NCBI RefSeq assembly: GCF_002095575.1
Contig: NZ_MLJJ01000012.1
Location: 57,748-121,747 of the forward strand
Length of the DNA stretch: 64,000 bases
Direction of reading: 5' to 3'
Origin: Pantoea septica
Lineage (GTDB): Bacteria > Pseudomonadota > Gammaproteobacteria > Enterobacterales > Enterobacteriaceae
Part shown: positions 38,492 through 49,142 of the stretch, piece by piece
Numbering within the stretch: the first letter of the stretch is position 1
How the letters are laid out: every line of letters starts with the position of its first letter
The notes under the pieces: model-generated
What the model was told of the DNA's origin: nothing
Databases searched by the model: none
Seen by the model: only the letters and a program-made list of their open reading frames with translations
Translations under genes and position numbers: made by a program

Positions 38492-39958
38492 ATGGCAAGT
38501 ACACTGGTAATGAATGATGCGAGCCGCTCATGGAGCGGGACGCGAAAAAATATCATCGCAAAGCTGGCGTTAAGCTTTTCCGATCTGGTTGCCCTTAATC
38601 TGGCGCTGTTTTTATCCGCCGCCACTATTCAGGGAATCTGGGGCGACCTGGATGGGTTTATTCCGCCTCATCAAATTGAGTACCGTTTTATTGCGCAGTT
38701 TGCGCTTTCCGTTTTGTGCACCGCTTATTTCTGGATGCGCATGCGTCACTACACCTACCGCAAACCCTTTTGGTTTGAACTTAAAGAAGTGGTGAAAACG
38801 CTGTTTGTGTTTTCGCTACTGGATCTGGCGCTGATCGCCTTTTCCAAGTGGGACTTTTCGCGCATGGTCTGGCTGTTTAGCTGGAGCTACGCCCTGCTGC
38901 TGCTGCCGCTGATGCGCGCCGCCGTCAAACGCGCCATTAACCGCGCCGGGCAGTGGCAAAAAGAGACCATTATTATCGGGTCGGGCAAAAATGCCATGGA
39001 AGCCTATGCTGCGCTGCAGAGTGAAGAGATACTCGGCTATAACGTGCAGGCGTTTATCAGCACTGACGACGAAAATAATCCGCCGTCTGTTAACGGCGTG
39101 CCCGTTATCAAACAGCAGGACATTAACTGGCAGACCATTGACCGCGACAACGTGCAGTTTATCGTCGCCACCGAATTTGAACAGCAGGTGGTGCGCGATA
39201 CCTGGCTGAAATTCCTGTCGAAAATGAACTGCCGCTCGATCTCCGTGATCCCGACGCTGCGCGGCGTGCCGCTCTACGGCACCGATATGTCGTTTATCTT
39301 CAGCCACGAAGTGATGATCCTGCGCGTCAGCAACAGCCTCGCCAAGCGCTCCTCGCGCTTCCTGAAGCGCGGCTTCGATATCGTGGTCGCCTCGCTGCTG
39401 CTGCTGTTCCTTGCGCCGGTTTTCGGTCTGCTCTGCTATATGGTGAAACGCGACGGCGGCAACGCCATCTACGGTCACGAGCGTATTGGCCAGAACGGCG
39501 AGAAGTTTAAATGCCTGAAGTTTCGCTCAATGGTGACCAACTCGAAAGAGGTGCTGGAGCAGCTGCTGGCCACCAGCGCAGAGGCGCGCGCCGAATGGGA
39601 CAAGGACTTTAAGCTGAAAAAGGATCCGCGCATCACCAGCATTGGCGGCTTCCTGCGCAAAACCAGTCTTGATGAGCTGCCGCAGCTGTGGAACGTTATC
39701 CGCGGCGAGATGAGCCTGGTGGGGCCGCGTCCGGTTATCGAGGCGGAGCTGGAGCGCTATGCGGGTGACGTCGACTACTATCTGATGGCGAAACCGGGCA
39801 TGACCGGCCTGTGGCAGGTCAGCGGCCGCAACGATATCGACTACGATACGCGCGTCTACTTCGACTCCTGGTATGTGAAGAACTGGGCGCTATGGACTGA
39901 TATAGCCATTCTGTTTAAAACCGCCGGCGTGGTGCTGCGCCGCGACGGCGCCTACTAA
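38492..39958 (+). CDS. Undecaprenyl-phosphate sugar-1-phosphate transferase, WbaP type
   Basis: Initiating enzyme for a surface polysaccharide: moves galactose-1-phosphate or glucose-1-phosphate to undecaprenyl phosphate. ATG 38492 with AGGTG upstream gives 488 residues. Four N-terminal membrane helices, a central NAD-like domain (IIIGSGKNAMEAY), then the catalytic C-terminal domain with its own membrane helix: FKCLKFRSM, KTSLDELPQLWNVIRGEMSLVGPRP and KPGMTGLWQVSGRN, including the DE and arginine residues required. It stands alone, without glycosyltransferases, unlike the usual polysaccharide locus. WbaP/AmsG/WcaJ cannot be separated from sequence alone. Confidence 0.9.
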   Translation: MASTLVMNDASRSWSGTRKNIIAKLALSFSDLVALNLALFLSAATIQGIWGDLDGFIPPHQIEYRFIAQFALSVLCTAYFWMRMRHYTYRKPFWFELKEVVKTLFVFSLLDLALIAFSKWDFSRMVWLFSWSYALLLLPLMRAAVKRAINRAGQWQKETIIIGSGKNAMEAYAALQSEEILGYNVQAFISTDDENNPPSVNGVPVIKQQDINWQTIDRDNVQFIVATEFEQQVVRDTWLKFLSKMNCRSISVIPTLRGVPLYGTDMSFIFSHEVMILRVSNSLAKRSSRFLKRGFDIVVASLLLLFLAPVFGLLCYMVKRDGGNAIYGHERIGQNGEKFKCLKFRSMVTNSKEVLEQLLATSAEARAEWDKDFKLKKDPRITSIGGFLRKTSLDELPQLWNVIRGEMSLVGPRPVIEAELERYAGDVDYYLMAKPGMTGLWQVSGRNDIDYDTRVYFDSWYVKNWALWTDIAILFKTAGVVLRRDGAY

Positions 39959-39966
39959 GGGCGTTC

Positions 39967-39999
39967 AGGATGCCCGCTTTACGGCGGGCATCCTATTTT
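39967..39999 (+). terminator. Rho-independent terminator after the WbaP-like gene
   Basis: Perfect 11-bp stem AGGATGCCCGC (39967-39977) and GCGGGCATCCT (39984-39994), then ATTTT. Confidence 0.9.
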
Positions 40000-40071
40000 C
40001 CGCTTTTCTTTTCGCCCTCAACTCATTACCCTTCCCGCTTGTTTTAACAAGACCTTCACCCTCTGGTTTTT

Positions 40072-41265
40072 ATGCAAAAATTTACCCTGATGCTGTTAAG
40101 CCTGGTGCTGCTGGCGCCGCTGGGCATCGATCTCTATCTGCCCACCCTGCCTGAAATCGCCGTCGGCCTGAATACGCCGGTCAGCCTGATCCAGACCACC
40201 ATTCCCGTTTTCTTGCTGGTAATGGGCTTAGGACAGCTGGTGACCGGCCCGCTGGTGGATAACTACGGCCGCAAGCCGATCGCGCTGCTGGGCCTGGCGC
40301 TTTACGTGGCGGGCAGCGCGGTGGCGGCGACCGCCACCAGCTGGCCGATGTTTTTGTCGGCGCGCCTGATTCAGGGCTGCGCGGTCTGCTGTAGCGCCGT
40401 CGTCGCCTTTAGCGGCGTGCGCGATCGCCTGAGCGGCGACGACGCGGCGCGCGCCTACGGCTTTCTGAACGGCGCGCTGAATATCGTGCCCGCGCTGGCG
40501 CCTTTACTGGGCGGCCTGCTCGCCAGCGCCTTCGACTGGCGCGCGCCCTTCTGGTTCCTGTGCGCCTACGGCCTGCTCATCGCGGTTATCGTCCTCGTCG
40601 GGCTGCCGGAGACGCGCCCCGCCAATACGCTGCGCGTAAAGGGTGTGCCGCTGGCGCAGTATGGCGCTATCCTGCGTCAGCCGCGCTTTCTCGCCTTCGC
40701 CTTCGCCAATGCGGGCGCGCTCGGCATGGTGCTGACCTATGTTTCGCTGGCGCCGCACGTGCTGATGACCGAAGGCGGCCTGACGCCGCTGCAGTTTTCG
40801 TTCGCCTTTGGCGCCAACGGTTTCTGGATCATGCTGGTGAGCGCCTTCGTCAATAAAGCGATCCGCAAAGCGGGCCGCCCGTTCTGTCTGGCGATGGGCT
40901 TCATTACCATGCTGGCAGGCGCGCTGCTGCTGTTCGCCGGCATGCATCTGCTGCCGCAGGGCGCGCAGAGCCACTGGGCGCTCTATATGCTGCCGGTCGC
41001 CGTGTCGGTCGCGGGCCTGGCCTTTACCGTCGGCCCCGCCACCAGCTATGCGCTGGAGCCCTACCAGCAGCAGGCTGGCGTAGCGGCGGCGCTGCAGGGA
41101 TTTATTCAGATGGCGGGCGGCGCGGCGGGCAGCCTGCTGATTGTCATGCTGCCCGTGGCAGAAAAGAGCGCGCTGGCGCTGATGATGCTGGCGGGCGCAG
41201 CGCTGGCGTTCATCGCCTGGCGCTGCAGTAAGAAGATACGGGGCTCGCTGACCGCGCTTAAATAA
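40072..41265 (+). CDS. Bcr/CflA-family (DHA1) multidrug efflux transporter
   Basis: Inner-membrane major facilitator with 12 predicted helices in 397 residues. The loop 2-3 motif [12 protein letters not shown] (motif A, here [16 protein letters not shown]) and the [13 protein letters not shown] motif C region identify a drug:proton antiporter of the 12-TM DHA1 group. The substrate cannot be predicted. It is GC-rich, starts at ATG 40072 without a strong Shine-Dalgarno, and its stop overlaps the 3' end of dadX by 8 bases. It is absent from this place in E. coli. Confidence 0.85.
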   Translation: MQKFTLMLLSLVLLAPLGIDLYLPTLPEIAVGLNTPVSLIQTTIPVFLLVMGLGQLVTGPLVDNYGRKPIALLGLALYVAGSAVAATATSWPMFLSARLIQGCAVCCSAVVAFSGVRDRLSGDDAARAYGFLNGALNIVPALAPLLGGLLASAFDWRAPFWFLCAYGLLIAVIVLVGLPETRPANTLRVKGVPLAQYGAILRQPRFLAFAFANAGALGMVLTYVSLAPHVLMTEGGLTPLQFSFAFGANGFWIMLVSAFVNKAIRKAGRPFCLAMGFITMLAGALLLFAGMHLLPQGAQSHWALYMLPVAVSVAGLAFTVGPATSYALEPYQQQAGVAAALQGFIQMAGGAAGSLLIVMLPVAEKSALALMMLAGAALAFIAWRCSKKIRGSLTALK

Positions 41266-42328
41266 CCCTGACCGGCACGCGCGGCGCCAGCGCGCACATC
41301 AGCTCATAGCCAACCGTGCCGGCCGCTTTCGCCACCTGATCGATTTTCACCTGCTCGCCCCACAGCTCGACCGTTGAACCGATGCCCGCCTGCGGACAGG
41401 ACGTCAGGTCGACGGTAATCATATCCATCGAGACCGCCCCAACCACCTGGGTCATTACGCCGTCAACGCACACCGGCGTGCCGGTGGGCGCGTGGCGCGG
41501 ATAGCCGTCGGCATAGCCGCACGCCACCACGCCGATACGCTGCTCCTGCTGCGCATGGTAGCGATAGCCGTAGCCAACGCCGTCGCCGCGGCTCAGCTGC
41601 TGGATGCCGATGATTTCGCTGTTAAGCGTCATCACCGGCTTCAGGCCGGTGCTGGCGATATCCTGCCAGTCGCCGCTGGGCGACGCGCCGTAAAGAATGA
41701 TGCCGGGGCGCACCCAGTCGTAATGCGCTTCAGGATGCCAGAGCGTGCAGGCGGAGTTGGAGAGCGAACGGGGAATCGCGAGCCCTTCGGCGGCGCGTTC
41801 AATGCGCTGCAGCGGCGCGATCAGCCCTTCTGGGTTTTCCGCATCGGCAAAGTGCGCCATCAGCGTAATATCGCCGACGTTTTCCAGCGCGCGCAGCTTT
41901 TGATATGCGCCGTGCGCCTGCTCAGGCCGGAAGCCGAGACGGTTCATGCCGCTGTTGACCTTGAGGTAGATATCCACCGGCGCCGAGAGCCGCGCTTCCG
42001 CCAGCGCTTTGATCTGCCAGTTGCTGTGCACGCTGGTGGTCAGGCGATAGCGATCGATCAGCTGCAGATCCTCGGCATGGAAAAAGCCCTCCAGCAGCAG
42101 GATCGGTTTACGCCAGCCGCTGTCGCGCAGCAGGATCGCCTCTTCCATATTCAGCAGGGCGAAGCCGTCGGTCTGCGCCAGGCTCTCCCAGACGCGAGCC
42201 AGGCCGTGCCCGTAGGCATTGGCTTTGACCACCGACCAGACGCGCGCACCGGGCGCCGCCTGGCGCGCTATGGCCAGGTTATGCCGCAGCGCCTGCTGAT
42301 CGATCGTGGCGAAAACTGGACGTGACAT
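41258..42328 (-). CDS. dadX: Catabolic alanine racemase DadX
   Basis: PLP enzyme converting L-alanine to D-alanine, the first step of alanine catabolism, and also a source of D-Ala for murein. The 356 residues contain the PLP lysine in [10 protein letters not shown] (about K34) and the catalytic tyrosine of the second domain in [21 protein letters not shown]. It lies 18 bases after dadA in the same operon. Convergent overlap with the transporter gene by 8 bases. Confidence 0.96.
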   Translation of the reverse strand: MSRPVFATIDQQALRHNLAIARQAAPGARVWSVVKANAYGHGLARVWESLAQTDGFALLNMEEAILLRDSGWRKPILLLEGFFHAEDLQLIDRYRLTTSVHSNWQIKALAEARLSAPVDIYLKVNSGMNRLGFRPEQAHGAYQKLRALENVGDITLMAHFADAENPEGLIAPLQRIERAAEGLAIPRSLSNSACTLWHPEAHYDWVRPGIILYGASPSGDWQDIASTGLKPVMTLNSEIIGIQQLSRGDGVGYGYRYHAQQEQRIGVVACGYADGYPRHAPTGTPVCVDGVMTQVVGAVSMDMITVDLTSCPQAGIGSTVELWGEQVKIDQVAKAAGTVGYELMCALAPRVPVRVI

Positions 42329-42346
42329 ACTCCCTCTCCCTGACTG

Positions 42347-43648
42347 TTAACGCGTGGCGTTCGCGTTGCGTAATGGTGACGATGACGGGGTAAAACCCGG
42401 CAAATAGCGGAATACCGACAGATCGTCGGCGGCGATCGCCGGGGTTTTGCCGCTGATAAGGTCGGCCAGCAGCTGACCGGAGCCGCAGGCCATCGTCCAG
42501 CCGAGCGTGCCGTGTCCGGTATTCAGATAGAGATTGCTGAGCGGCGTCGGTCCGACAATCGGCGTTCCGTCTGGCGTCATAGGGCGCAGACCGCTCCAGA
42601 AGCTGGCCTGCTCAATATGACCGCCTTCAGGATAAAGATCCCGCACCACCATCTCCAGCGTTTCCCGCCGCGCAGGCAAGAGTTTGTTGTTAAAACCAAC
42701 GATTTCCGCCATGCCGCCCACGCGGATACGGTTGTCGAAGCGGGTAACCGCCACTTTGTAGGTTTCGTCGAGAATGGTAGAGACCGGTGCAGCCTGCGGA
42801 TTTTTCACCGGAATGGTCAGGGAGTATCCCTTCAGCGGATAGACCGGGATATCGAGGATATGCTTCAGCAGCGCGGTAGAGTAGGAGCCGAAAGCCACCA
42901 CGTAGCTGTCGCCTTTGATCACCTCGTCGCCGCACTTCACGCCGTAAATGCGGTTACCTTCGCGCAGCAGCTGATCGACCGGCGTATTAAAGCGAAACAC
43001 CACGCCCGCCTCCTGCGCCATTTTCGCCAGCTTTTGCGTAAAGAGCTGGCAGTCGCCGGTTTCATCGTTAGGCAGGCGCAGCCCGCCGGTCAGCTTATGC
43101 TGCGTGGTCGCCAGCGCCGGCTCGACGCGCGACAGCTCGTGCGCGTGCAGCAGTTCGTAAGGCACGCCCGCCTCACGCAGCACCTCAATATCTTTGCTGG
43201 CGCTGTCAAACTGCTGCTGAGTGCGGAACAGCTGCAGCGTGCCCCCCTGCCGGCCTTCATAGGCGATGCCGGTCGCTTCGCGCAGCGCCTTCAGGCAGTC
43301 GCGGCTGTATTCGGCGATGCGCACCATGCGGCTTTTATTCTGCTGATAGTGCTGCATGTCGCAGTTGCGCAGCATGTTCCACATCCACTCCAGCTGGAAG
43401 CTGCTGCCGTCCAGGCGGATAGCCAGCGGCGCATGACGCTGGAACATCCATTTAACCGCCTTTAGCGGCACGCCCGGCGCGGCCCAGGGCGCCGCGTAAC
43501 CGGGCGAGATCTGCCCCGCGTTGCCTGCGCTGGTCTCCAGCGCAGCGTCGGGCTGGCGATCCAGCACCGTCACCTGATGGCCCGCGCGCGCCAGATACCA
43601 GGCGCTCGCCACGCCAACCACACCACTACCGAGAATCACTACGTGCAT
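42347..43648 (-). CDS. dadA: D-amino acid dehydrogenase small subunit DadA
   Basis: FAD enzyme that oxidises D-alanine to pyruvate and passes electrons to the respiratory chain. ATG 43648 ([24 protein letters not shown]) has GGTGGGGGCG upstream and gives 433 residues (E. coli 432); the longer frame adds 22 unrelated residues. The FAD dinucleotide motif GSGVVG is at 8-13, and the C-terminal [16 protein letters not shown] binds FAD. First gene of dadAX, which is usually controlled by Lrp and CRP. Confidence 0.97.
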   Translation of the reverse strand: MHVVILGSGVVGVASAWYLARAGHQVTVLDRQPDAALETSAGNAGQISPGYAAPWAAPGVPLKAVKWMFQRHAPLAIRLDGSSFQLEWMWNMLRNCDMQHYQQNKSRMVRIAEYSRDCLKALREATGIAYEGRQGGTLQLFRTQQQFDSASKDIEVLREAGVPYELLHAHELSRVEPALATTQHKLTGGLRLPNDETGDCQLFTQKLAKMAQEAGVVFRFNTPVDQLLREGNRIYGVKCGDEVIKGDSYVVAFGSYSTALLKHILDIPVYPLKGYSLTIPVKNPQAAPVSTILDETYKVAVTRFDNRIRVGGMAEIVGFNNKLLPARRETLEMVVRDLYPEGGHIEQASFWSGLRPMTPDGTPIVGPTPLSNLYLNTGHGTLGWTMACGSGQLLADLISGKTPAIAADDLSVFRYLPGFTPSSSPLRNANATR

Positions 43649-44154
43649 ATCGCCCCCACCGGCAAATTCAAAAGCATAATTCACTAGACTGCAGGGCAAT
43701 ACCAGCGCATTCACACCTGCCGGTAACAGCCCTTACCTCATTAACTTATTTCACATGTTTTTCACTTTTTCGAACACTAAAATCGTTGGTCAGAGACAAA
43801 ATCAGTAACTTATGCGCCTTTTTACCGCTTCTTAGCAGTTAATAATAGCGTATGCGGCAATATCCACTTATTTCAGGAGAATAAGCCAACGCCATACAAT
43901 CTTCTTATAAACAGCATTTTATCCCAACTTTTCGCCATTTAGGCTGACAAGCGTTCATCAAATGCTTTTGCGCTCTTTTTCAGATGATTTTGTGCCGAAT
44001 AATTCAGTTGAGTTCCGCGATCAGATAGGTGACAGTGGGCTATCATTGAAGTGTTCGCCTGTTTTTGGGGTTCTCTTTCTTAGGGATGAGCCTTGAAATT
44101 ACCGAAACCGGCTGCTCGCAGCGGGCAGGCCTGTTTGCAAAACAGAGGTGCGCT
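43649..44154. other. dadA-spoVR divergent regulatory region
   Basis: About 500 bases, AT-rich, no gene. It should contain Lrp/CRP-responsive dadA promoters, but I could not identify sites confidently. One inverted repeat is visible: CTTATT, 7 bases, AATAAG (43867-43885). CTATCATT at 44040-44047 resembles a sigma-S type -10 for spoVR. Both are weak. Confidence 0.45.
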
Positions 44155-45690
44155 ATGACGACAATCTTTGACGATCCGATTAAGGACAGCAAACGACTCA
44201 GCGATGGACCGGACTGGACATTTGATTTGCTCGATGTCTACCTTGCGGAAATAGACCGCGTAGCCAAACTCTACCGACTCGACACCTATCCCCATCAGAT
44301 TGAAGTGATTACCTCCGAGCAGATGATGGACGCCTACTCCAGCGTCGGTATGCCGATCAACTACGCTCACTGGTCGTTCGGCAAAAAGTTCATCGAAACC
44401 GAGCAGCGTTATAAGCATGGGCAGCAAGGACTGGCGTATGAGATTGTGATCAACTCCAATCCCTGTATCGCCTATCTGATGGAAGAGAACACCATGACCA
44501 TGCAGGCGCTGGTGATGGCGCACGCCTGCTACGGCCACAACTCGTTTTTCAAAAATAACTACCTGTTCCGCAGCTGGACCGACGCCAGCTCTATCGTCGA
44601 CTATCTGTTGTTTGCGAAGAAATATATCTCCGACTGCGAAGAGCGCTACGGCGTCGAAGAGGTCGAACGGCTGCTCGACTCCTGCCACGCGCTGATGAAC
44701 TACGGCGTCGATCGCTATAAGCGTCCGCAGAAAATCTCCTTACAGGAAGAGAAAGCGCGGCAGAAGAGCCGCGAAGAGTACCTGCAAAGCCAGGTGAATA
44801 CCCTGTGGCGCACCCTGCCGCGCCGCGAGAAAGAGGCGGTGCAGGTCGAGGCGGCGCGCTATCCCTCTGAGCCGCAGGAGAACCTGCTCTACTTTATGGA
44901 GAAGAATGCGCCGCTGCTGGAGCCGTGGCAGCGCGAGATCCTGCGCATCGTGCGCAAGGTGAGCCAGTATTTCTATCCGCAGAAGCAGACGCAGGTGATG
45001 AATGAGGGCTGGGCGACCTTCTGGCACTACACCATCCTTAATCATCTTTATGATGAGGGGAAAGTCTCGGAACGCTTTATGATCGAGTTCCTTCACAGTC
45101 ATACCAACGTGGTGTTCCAGCCCCCTTACAACAGCCCCTGGTACAACGGCATTAATCCTTACGCGCTCGGCTTCGCGATGTTCCAGGATATTAAGCGCAT
45201 CTGTCAGTCGCCGACGGAGGAGGATCGTTACTGGTTCCCGGATATCGCCGGTTCCGACTGGCTGGAGACCCTGCACTTCGCCATGCGCGAATTCAAGGAC
45301 GAAAGCTTTATCAGCCAGTTCCTGTCGCCCAAGGTAATGCGCGATTTCCGCCTGTTTACCGTGCTGGACGACGACCGCAACAACTATCTCGAGATCGCCG
45401 CCATCCATGATGAAGCGGGCTACCGCGCCATTCGCCAGCAGCTTTCCGCGCAGTACAACCTGAGCAATCTGGAACCCAATATTCAGGTCTACAACGTCGA
45501 CCTGCGCGGCGACCGCTCGCTGACGCTGCGCTACGTGCCGCAAAGCCGCACGCCGCTCGACAAGAGCCGTCGCGAGGTGATGAAGCACGTTCATCGCCTG
45601 TGGGGGTTCGATGTGATCCTCGAGCAGCAGAACGAAGACGGCAGCGTCGAGCTGCTGGACCGCTGTCCGACGCGCGGCAGCGCGCTCTGA
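44155..45690 (+). CDS. ycgB: SpoVR family protein YcgB
   Basis: SpoVR-like protein of 511 residues (E. coli YcgB 510), stress-associated, biochemical function unknown. ATG 44155 (MTTIFDDPIKDSKRLSDGP) with AGGTG upstream; a frame 30 codons longer is not conserved. Near-invariant blocks include WTFDLLDVYLAEIDRVAKLYRLDTYPHQIEVI, the histidine-rich VMAHACYGHNSFFKNN and MNEGWATFWHYTILN, which look metal-binding. It diverges from dadA and converges with fadR. Confidence 0.96.
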   Translation: MTTIFDDPIKDSKRLSDGPDWTFDLLDVYLAEIDRVAKLYRLDTYPHQIEVITSEQMMDAYSSVGMPINYAHWSFGKKFIETEQRYKHGQQGLAYEIVINSNPCIAYLMEENTMTMQALVMAHACYGHNSFFKNNYLFRSWTDASSIVDYLLFAKKYISDCEERYGVEEVERLLDSCHALMNYGVDRYKRPQKISLQEEKARQKSREEYLQSQVNTLWRTLPRREKEAVQVEAARYPSEPQENLLYFMEKNAPLLEPWQREILRIVRKVSQYFYPQKQTQVMNEGWATFWHYTILNHLYDEGKVSERFMIEFLHSHTNVVFQPPYNSPWYNGINPYALGFAMFQDIKRICQSPTEEDRYWFPDIAGSDWLETLHFAMREFKDESFISQFLSPKVMRDFRLFTVLDDDRNNYLEIAAIHDEAGYRAIRQQLSAQYNLSNLEPNIQVYNVDLRGDRSLTLRYVPQSRTPLDKSRREVMKHVHRLWGFDVILEQQNEDGSVELLDRCPTRGSAL

Positions 45691-45705
45691 GAGACAGGTA
45701 AAAAG

Positions 45706-45734
45706 AAAAAACCGGACGCCGTCCGGTTTTTTTT
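45706..45734 (+). terminator. Rho-independent terminator of ycgB
   Basis: ACCGGAC-GCC-GTCCGGT between an A run and eight T. A near-identical hairpin ends fadR at 45892-45908. Confidence 0.92.
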
Positions 45735-45757
45735 CAGGCCGCACATCTGTTCAGGAA

Positions 45758-45862
45758 GCGGGCAGCATGAACAGAAGAGCAAAGCGTCCCGCGGCAGGGA
45801 TGCCGCGGGCCGAGCGCGCAGGGATGCCTTGAGCGTCTTTGCGATCTGTTCATGCTACCCGC
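45758..45862. repeat. Palindromic intergenic element, copy B
   Basis: Arms GCGGGCAGCATGAACAGA (45758-45775) and TCTGTTCATGCTACCCGC (45845-45862) pair over 18 bases with one mismatch. The interior has AGAGCAAAGCGTCCCGCGG, a GCGGCA/TGCCGC hairpin and a GCGTCTTTGC near the right arm. It lies between the two terminators of convergent ycgB and fadR. See findings. Confidence 0.8.
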
Positions 45863-45884
45863 GACCGCACCTGACTCACAGGCA

Positions 45885-45910
45885 TAAAAAAACCGGACGC
45901 AGTCCGGTTT
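45885..45910 (-). terminator. Rho-independent terminator of fadR
   Basis: Read leftward: ACCGGAC-TGC-GTCCGGT followed by a T run (A run at 45885-45892 on +). Confidence 0.88.
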
Positions 45911-45917
45911 TCCGCTT

Positions 45918-46637
45918 TTAGCGTTTGCTGCCGAGATCTTCCGGCATGCTTTTCTGCATGCTGTGCCAGATCTCGCCGCTGCGACGGCCATACTCGCGCA
46001 CCGCATCGACAATCTGATCCTGCGACGGCTCTTTAACGCACAGCGCCTCAAGTCGCGAATAGAAATTACGCGCCAGCTCGCGGGCCTCTGGATTAGAGAA
46101 ATAGTAGCGTCCCACGCGGGTATAAAGCCCTTTCAGACCGTTAAGAATCAAACCGTAAATCGGGTTGCCGGAAGCGAAGGCCAGACCGCGGAACACGCGG
46201 TAGTCGAGCTCGGTATAGGCATCGGCCTGATCCTCAATGCCGGCGACGCTCTCCAGCACCGCGCGCGCCTTGTCGGGATGGTGACGCAGCGCGCGGCTGA
46301 TAAAGATCGAGGCGATATTGGTGCGCACCGACAGCAGGTTATCGATCAGCACCGGCACGCTATCGTGATCCAGACGCGCCAGCGTCTCCAGAATATTCAG
46401 ACCAGAGGTTTCCCAGAAGTCGTTTACGCGGGTCGGTTTACCGTGCTGAATCGTCAGCCATCCGTCGCGCGCCAGACGCTGCAACACTTCACGCAGCGTG
46501 GTGCGGGTTACGCCGATAAGTTCAGAAAGCTCACGTTCAGCGGGAAGGATGGACCCAGGAGGAAAGCGGCTGTTCCAGATGCTTTCAATAATATACTCTT
46601 CAGCAAATCCCGCAGGGCTCTGCGCCTTAATGACCAT
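45918..46637 (-). CDS. fadR: Fatty acid metabolism regulator FadR
   Basis: GntR-family regulator that represses fatty acid degradation genes and activates fabA/fabB; long-chain acyl-CoA releases it. ATG 46637 ([22 protein letters not shown]) gives 239 residues as in E. coli. The N-terminal winged helix is at about 10-70 with the recognition helix in [17 protein letters not shown]; the C-terminal domain is the all-helical acyl-CoA domain. Its probable target site upstream of fadD is present in this window. Confidence 0.97.
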   Translation of the reverse strand: MVIKAQSPAGFAEEYIIESIWNSRFPPGSILPAERELSELIGVTRTTLREVLQRLARDGWLTIQHGKPTRVNDFWETSGLNILETLARLDHDSVPVLIDNLLSVRTNIASIFISRALRHHPDKARAVLESVAGIEDQADAYTELDYRVFRGLAFASGNPIYGLILNGLKGLYTRVGRYYFSNPEARELARNFYSRLEALCVKEPSQDQIVDAVREYGRRSGEIWHSMQKSMPEDLGSKR

Positions 46638-46838
46638 AGCGATATGTTCTCGTTGCTTTCTTTGTCGAAATGGCACTCATCATACCAGACGTCCTGGGCG
46701 TGTATAGACTGAGCAGGGATTAAAAGCGCGGGCTGGCGCAAAAATCAGCGGCCGCGCGCAATCCGGCAAGGGAAGATTGCGCCTCGCTGATTCGCTGATT
46801 ACCCTTTGCCCATCTTTTTTCATACAGGACTTTTCGCC

Positions 46839-48368
46839 ATGGAGATCACCTGGGGTCAGGCGCTGCATCGCAACTTTCTCGGTCAGTCGCCTGACTGGTA
46901 CAAAAAGCTGCTGCTGGCGTTTCTGGTCGTCAATCCGCTGCTGTTCTTTTTCGTCAGCCCGTTTCTTGCCGGCTGGCTGCTGATTGCCGAATTTATCTTT
47001 ACGCTCGGCATGGCGCTGAAATGCCACCCGCTGCTGCCCGGCGGCCTGCTGACGCTGGAAGCGATCGCCATCGGCATGGCCAGCGCCGAACAGGTCAAGC
47101 ATCAGCTGGCGGATAACCTTGAAGTGCTTCTGCTGCTGATCTTTATGGTCGCCGGCATCTTTTTCATGAAGCAACTGCTGCTGTTCGTCTTTACGCGGCT
47201 GCTGCTGTCGCTGCGGTCAAAGGTGCTGCTCAGCCTCACCTTTTGCCTGGCGGCCGCGTTTCTCTCCGCCTTTCTTGATGCGCTGACCGTGGTCGCCGTC
47301 GTCATCAGCGTCGCCGTAGGTTTCTATCAGATCTACCATCGCGTCTCTTCCGACCCCGACTACGGCGCGACGGATCCCGATCAGCGCGCCACGCTAGAGC
47401 AGTTTCGCGCCTTTCTGCGCAGCCTGATGATGCAGGCTGGCGTCGGTACCGCGCTGGGCGGCGTGATGACCATGGTGGGCGAGCCGCAGAACCTGATTAT
47501 CGCTCATGCCGCCGGATGGGATTTCGCCAGCTTTTTCCTGCGTATGGCGCCGGTTACGGTGCCGGTGCTGCTGTGCGGCATTCTCACCAGCCTGCTGGTC
47601 GAGCGCTTTCGCCTGTTCGGCTACGGCGCCACGCTGCCGGACGCGGTTCGCGTCATTCTGCTGCAGAGCGATCGCGAGGAGAAGGCGCAGCGCACGCGCC
47701 AGGATCGGCTGAAACTGTGGATTCAGGCGGCTATCGGCCTTTGGCTTATCGTCGCGCTGGCGCTGCATCTGGCGGAGGTCGGCCTGATTGGCCTGTCGGT
47801 GATCGTGCTCGCCACCGCGCTGTGCGGCGTCACGGACGAGCACACCATCGGCCAGGCCTTTACCGAAGCGCTGCCCTTCACCGCGCTACTGACGGTGTTT
47901 TTCGCCGTGGTGGCGGTGATTGTCGAGCAGCAGCTCTTCAGCCCGCTCATCGCTTTTGTACTGCAGGCTGAGCCGCATGCCCAGCTAAGCTGGTATTACA
48001 TCTTTAACGGCCTGCTCTCATCGATATCTGACAACGTTTTTGTTGGCTCGGTGTTTATCAACGAGGCGAAACAGGCCTTTGCCCACGGCGCGATCGATCT
48101 GCAGCAATATGAACTGCTGGCTGTGGCGACCAATACCGGCACTAATCTGCCGTCGGTGGCGACGCCCAATGGTCAGGCGGCGTTTCTGTTCCTGCTGACG
48201 TCCGCGCTGGCGCCGCTTATCCGTCTCTCGTATGGACGTATGGTGTGGATGGCGCTGCCCTTCACTATCGTGATGTCGCTGGTGGGCTTTGTCTCTCTTC
48301 ACTGGCTGCTGGAGCCGGTCACCGACATTTTGCAGCAGTGGGGATGGATAGCGACGCCGCTGATGTAA
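46839..48368 (+). CDS. nhaB: Na+/H+ antiporter NhaB
   Basis: Inner-membrane electrogenic sodium/proton antiporter of 509 residues (E. coli 513), about 12 membrane helices. ATG 46839 ([22 protein letters not shown]) with AGGA upstream; a longer frame adds 11 unrelated residues. Conserved blocks: [39 protein letters not shown] and [11 protein letters not shown]. It diverges from fadR across about 200 bases and is followed by dsbB. Confidence 0.96.
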   Translation: MEITWGQALHRNFLGQSPDWYKKLLLAFLVVNPLLFFFVSPFLAGWLLIAEFIFTLGMALKCHPLLPGGLLTLEAIAIGMASAEQVKHQLADNLEVLLLLIFMVAGIFFMKQLLLFVFTRLLLSLRSKVLLSLTFCLAAAFLSAFLDALTVVAVVISVAVGFYQIYHRVSSDPDYGATDPDQRATLEQFRAFLRSLMMQAGVGTALGGVMTMVGEPQNLIIAHAAGWDFASFFLRMAPVTVPVLLCGILTSLLVERFRLFGYGATLPDAVRVILLQSDREEKAQRTRQDRLKLWIQAAIGLWLIVALALHLAEVGLIGLSVIVLATALCGVTDEHTIGQAFTEALPFTALLTVFFAVVAVIVEQQLFSPLIAFVLQAEPHAQLSWYYIFNGLLSSISDNVFVGSVFINEAKQAFAHGAIDLQQYELLAVATNTGTNLPSVATPNGQAAFLFLLTSALAPLIRLSYGRMVWMALPFTIVMSLVGFVSLHWLLEPVTDILQQWGWIATPLM

Positions 48369-48485
48369 ATGCCCGGACTGGATCAGGTAAAGCCCAAATT
48401 GACCAGGATTTTCGCCAGCGCATGGCTGGCACCGGCGCGCTTTTGGTTTACACTGCGTGGCACTACCGTTTACAGGGAAAGCAAG

Positions 48486-49016
48486 ATGTTGCGATATCTG
48501 AATCAATGTTCGCGCGGTCGCGCCGCCTGGCTGCTGCTGGCGTTAACAGCGCTGGCGCTGGAGCTGACGGCGTTATGGTTCCAGCATGTGATGGGCCTGA
48601 AGCCATGCGTCATGTGCATTTATGAACGCTGCGCGCTGTTTGGCGTCATGGGCGCGGGCATCGTCGGCGCCATCGCGCCTAAATCACCGCTGCGCTGGGC
48701 CGGGCTGGCTATCTGGATCTACAGCGCCTGGGAGGGACTACGCCTCTCGTATGAACATACGATGATCCAGCTTCATCCCAATCCTTTTACCACCTGCGAC
48801 TTCGCCGCGCGCTTTCCGACCTGGCTGCCGCTGGACAAGTGGCTGCCGTCGGTGTTCGTCGCCAGCGGTGACTGTGCCGAGCGCAGCTGGGCCTTCCTGA
48901 CGCTGAGCATGCCGCAGTGGATGATTGTGGTGTTCGCCGCCTACCTGATTGTGGCCATCGCGGTACTGATTGCGCAGCCGCTGAAACCGAAAGGCCGGGA
49001 TATTTTCTCCCGCTAA
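48486..49016 (+). CDS. dsbB: Disulfide bond formation protein DsbB
   Basis: Inner-membrane quinone reductase that reoxidises periplasmic DsbA. ATG 48486 ([15 protein letters not shown]) gives 176 residues; the frame extends 39 codons upstream without homology. Four membrane helices. The first periplasmic pair is CVMC (C41, C44) and the second pair lies in TTCDFAARF and SGDCAERSW. It follows nhaB after 117 bases, as in other enterobacteria. Confidence 0.97.
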   Translation: MLRYLNQCSRGRAAWLLLALTALALELTALWFQHVMGLKPCVMCIYERCALFGVMGAGIVGAIAPKSPLRWAGLAIWIYSAWEGLRLSYEHTMIQLHPNPFTTCDFAARFPTWLPLDKWLPSVFVASGDCAERSWAFLTLSMPQWMIVVFAAYLIVAIAVLIAQPLKPKGRDIFSR

Positions 49017-49027
49017 TATCTGACAAG

Positions 49028-49111
49028 GCGGGTGACATGGAACAAAGCGCAGAGCGTCCCGCGCCATGGATGACGCTTTTCGCGTCTTTGCAAACGGGCC
49101 TGGTCACCCGC
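49028..49111. repeat. Palindromic intergenic element, copy C
   Basis: Arms GCGGGTGACATGG and CCTGGTCACCCGC pair with two mismatches over 13 bases (outer 9 perfect). The interior carries the same core, AGAGCGTCCCGCGCCATGG, and GCGTCTTTGC near the right arm as in copy B. It lies between convergent dsbB and ycgN. See findings. Confidence 0.78.
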
Positions 49112-49142
49112 ATCCGCGCTCTCACTGCCAGCTTTTTAACGC

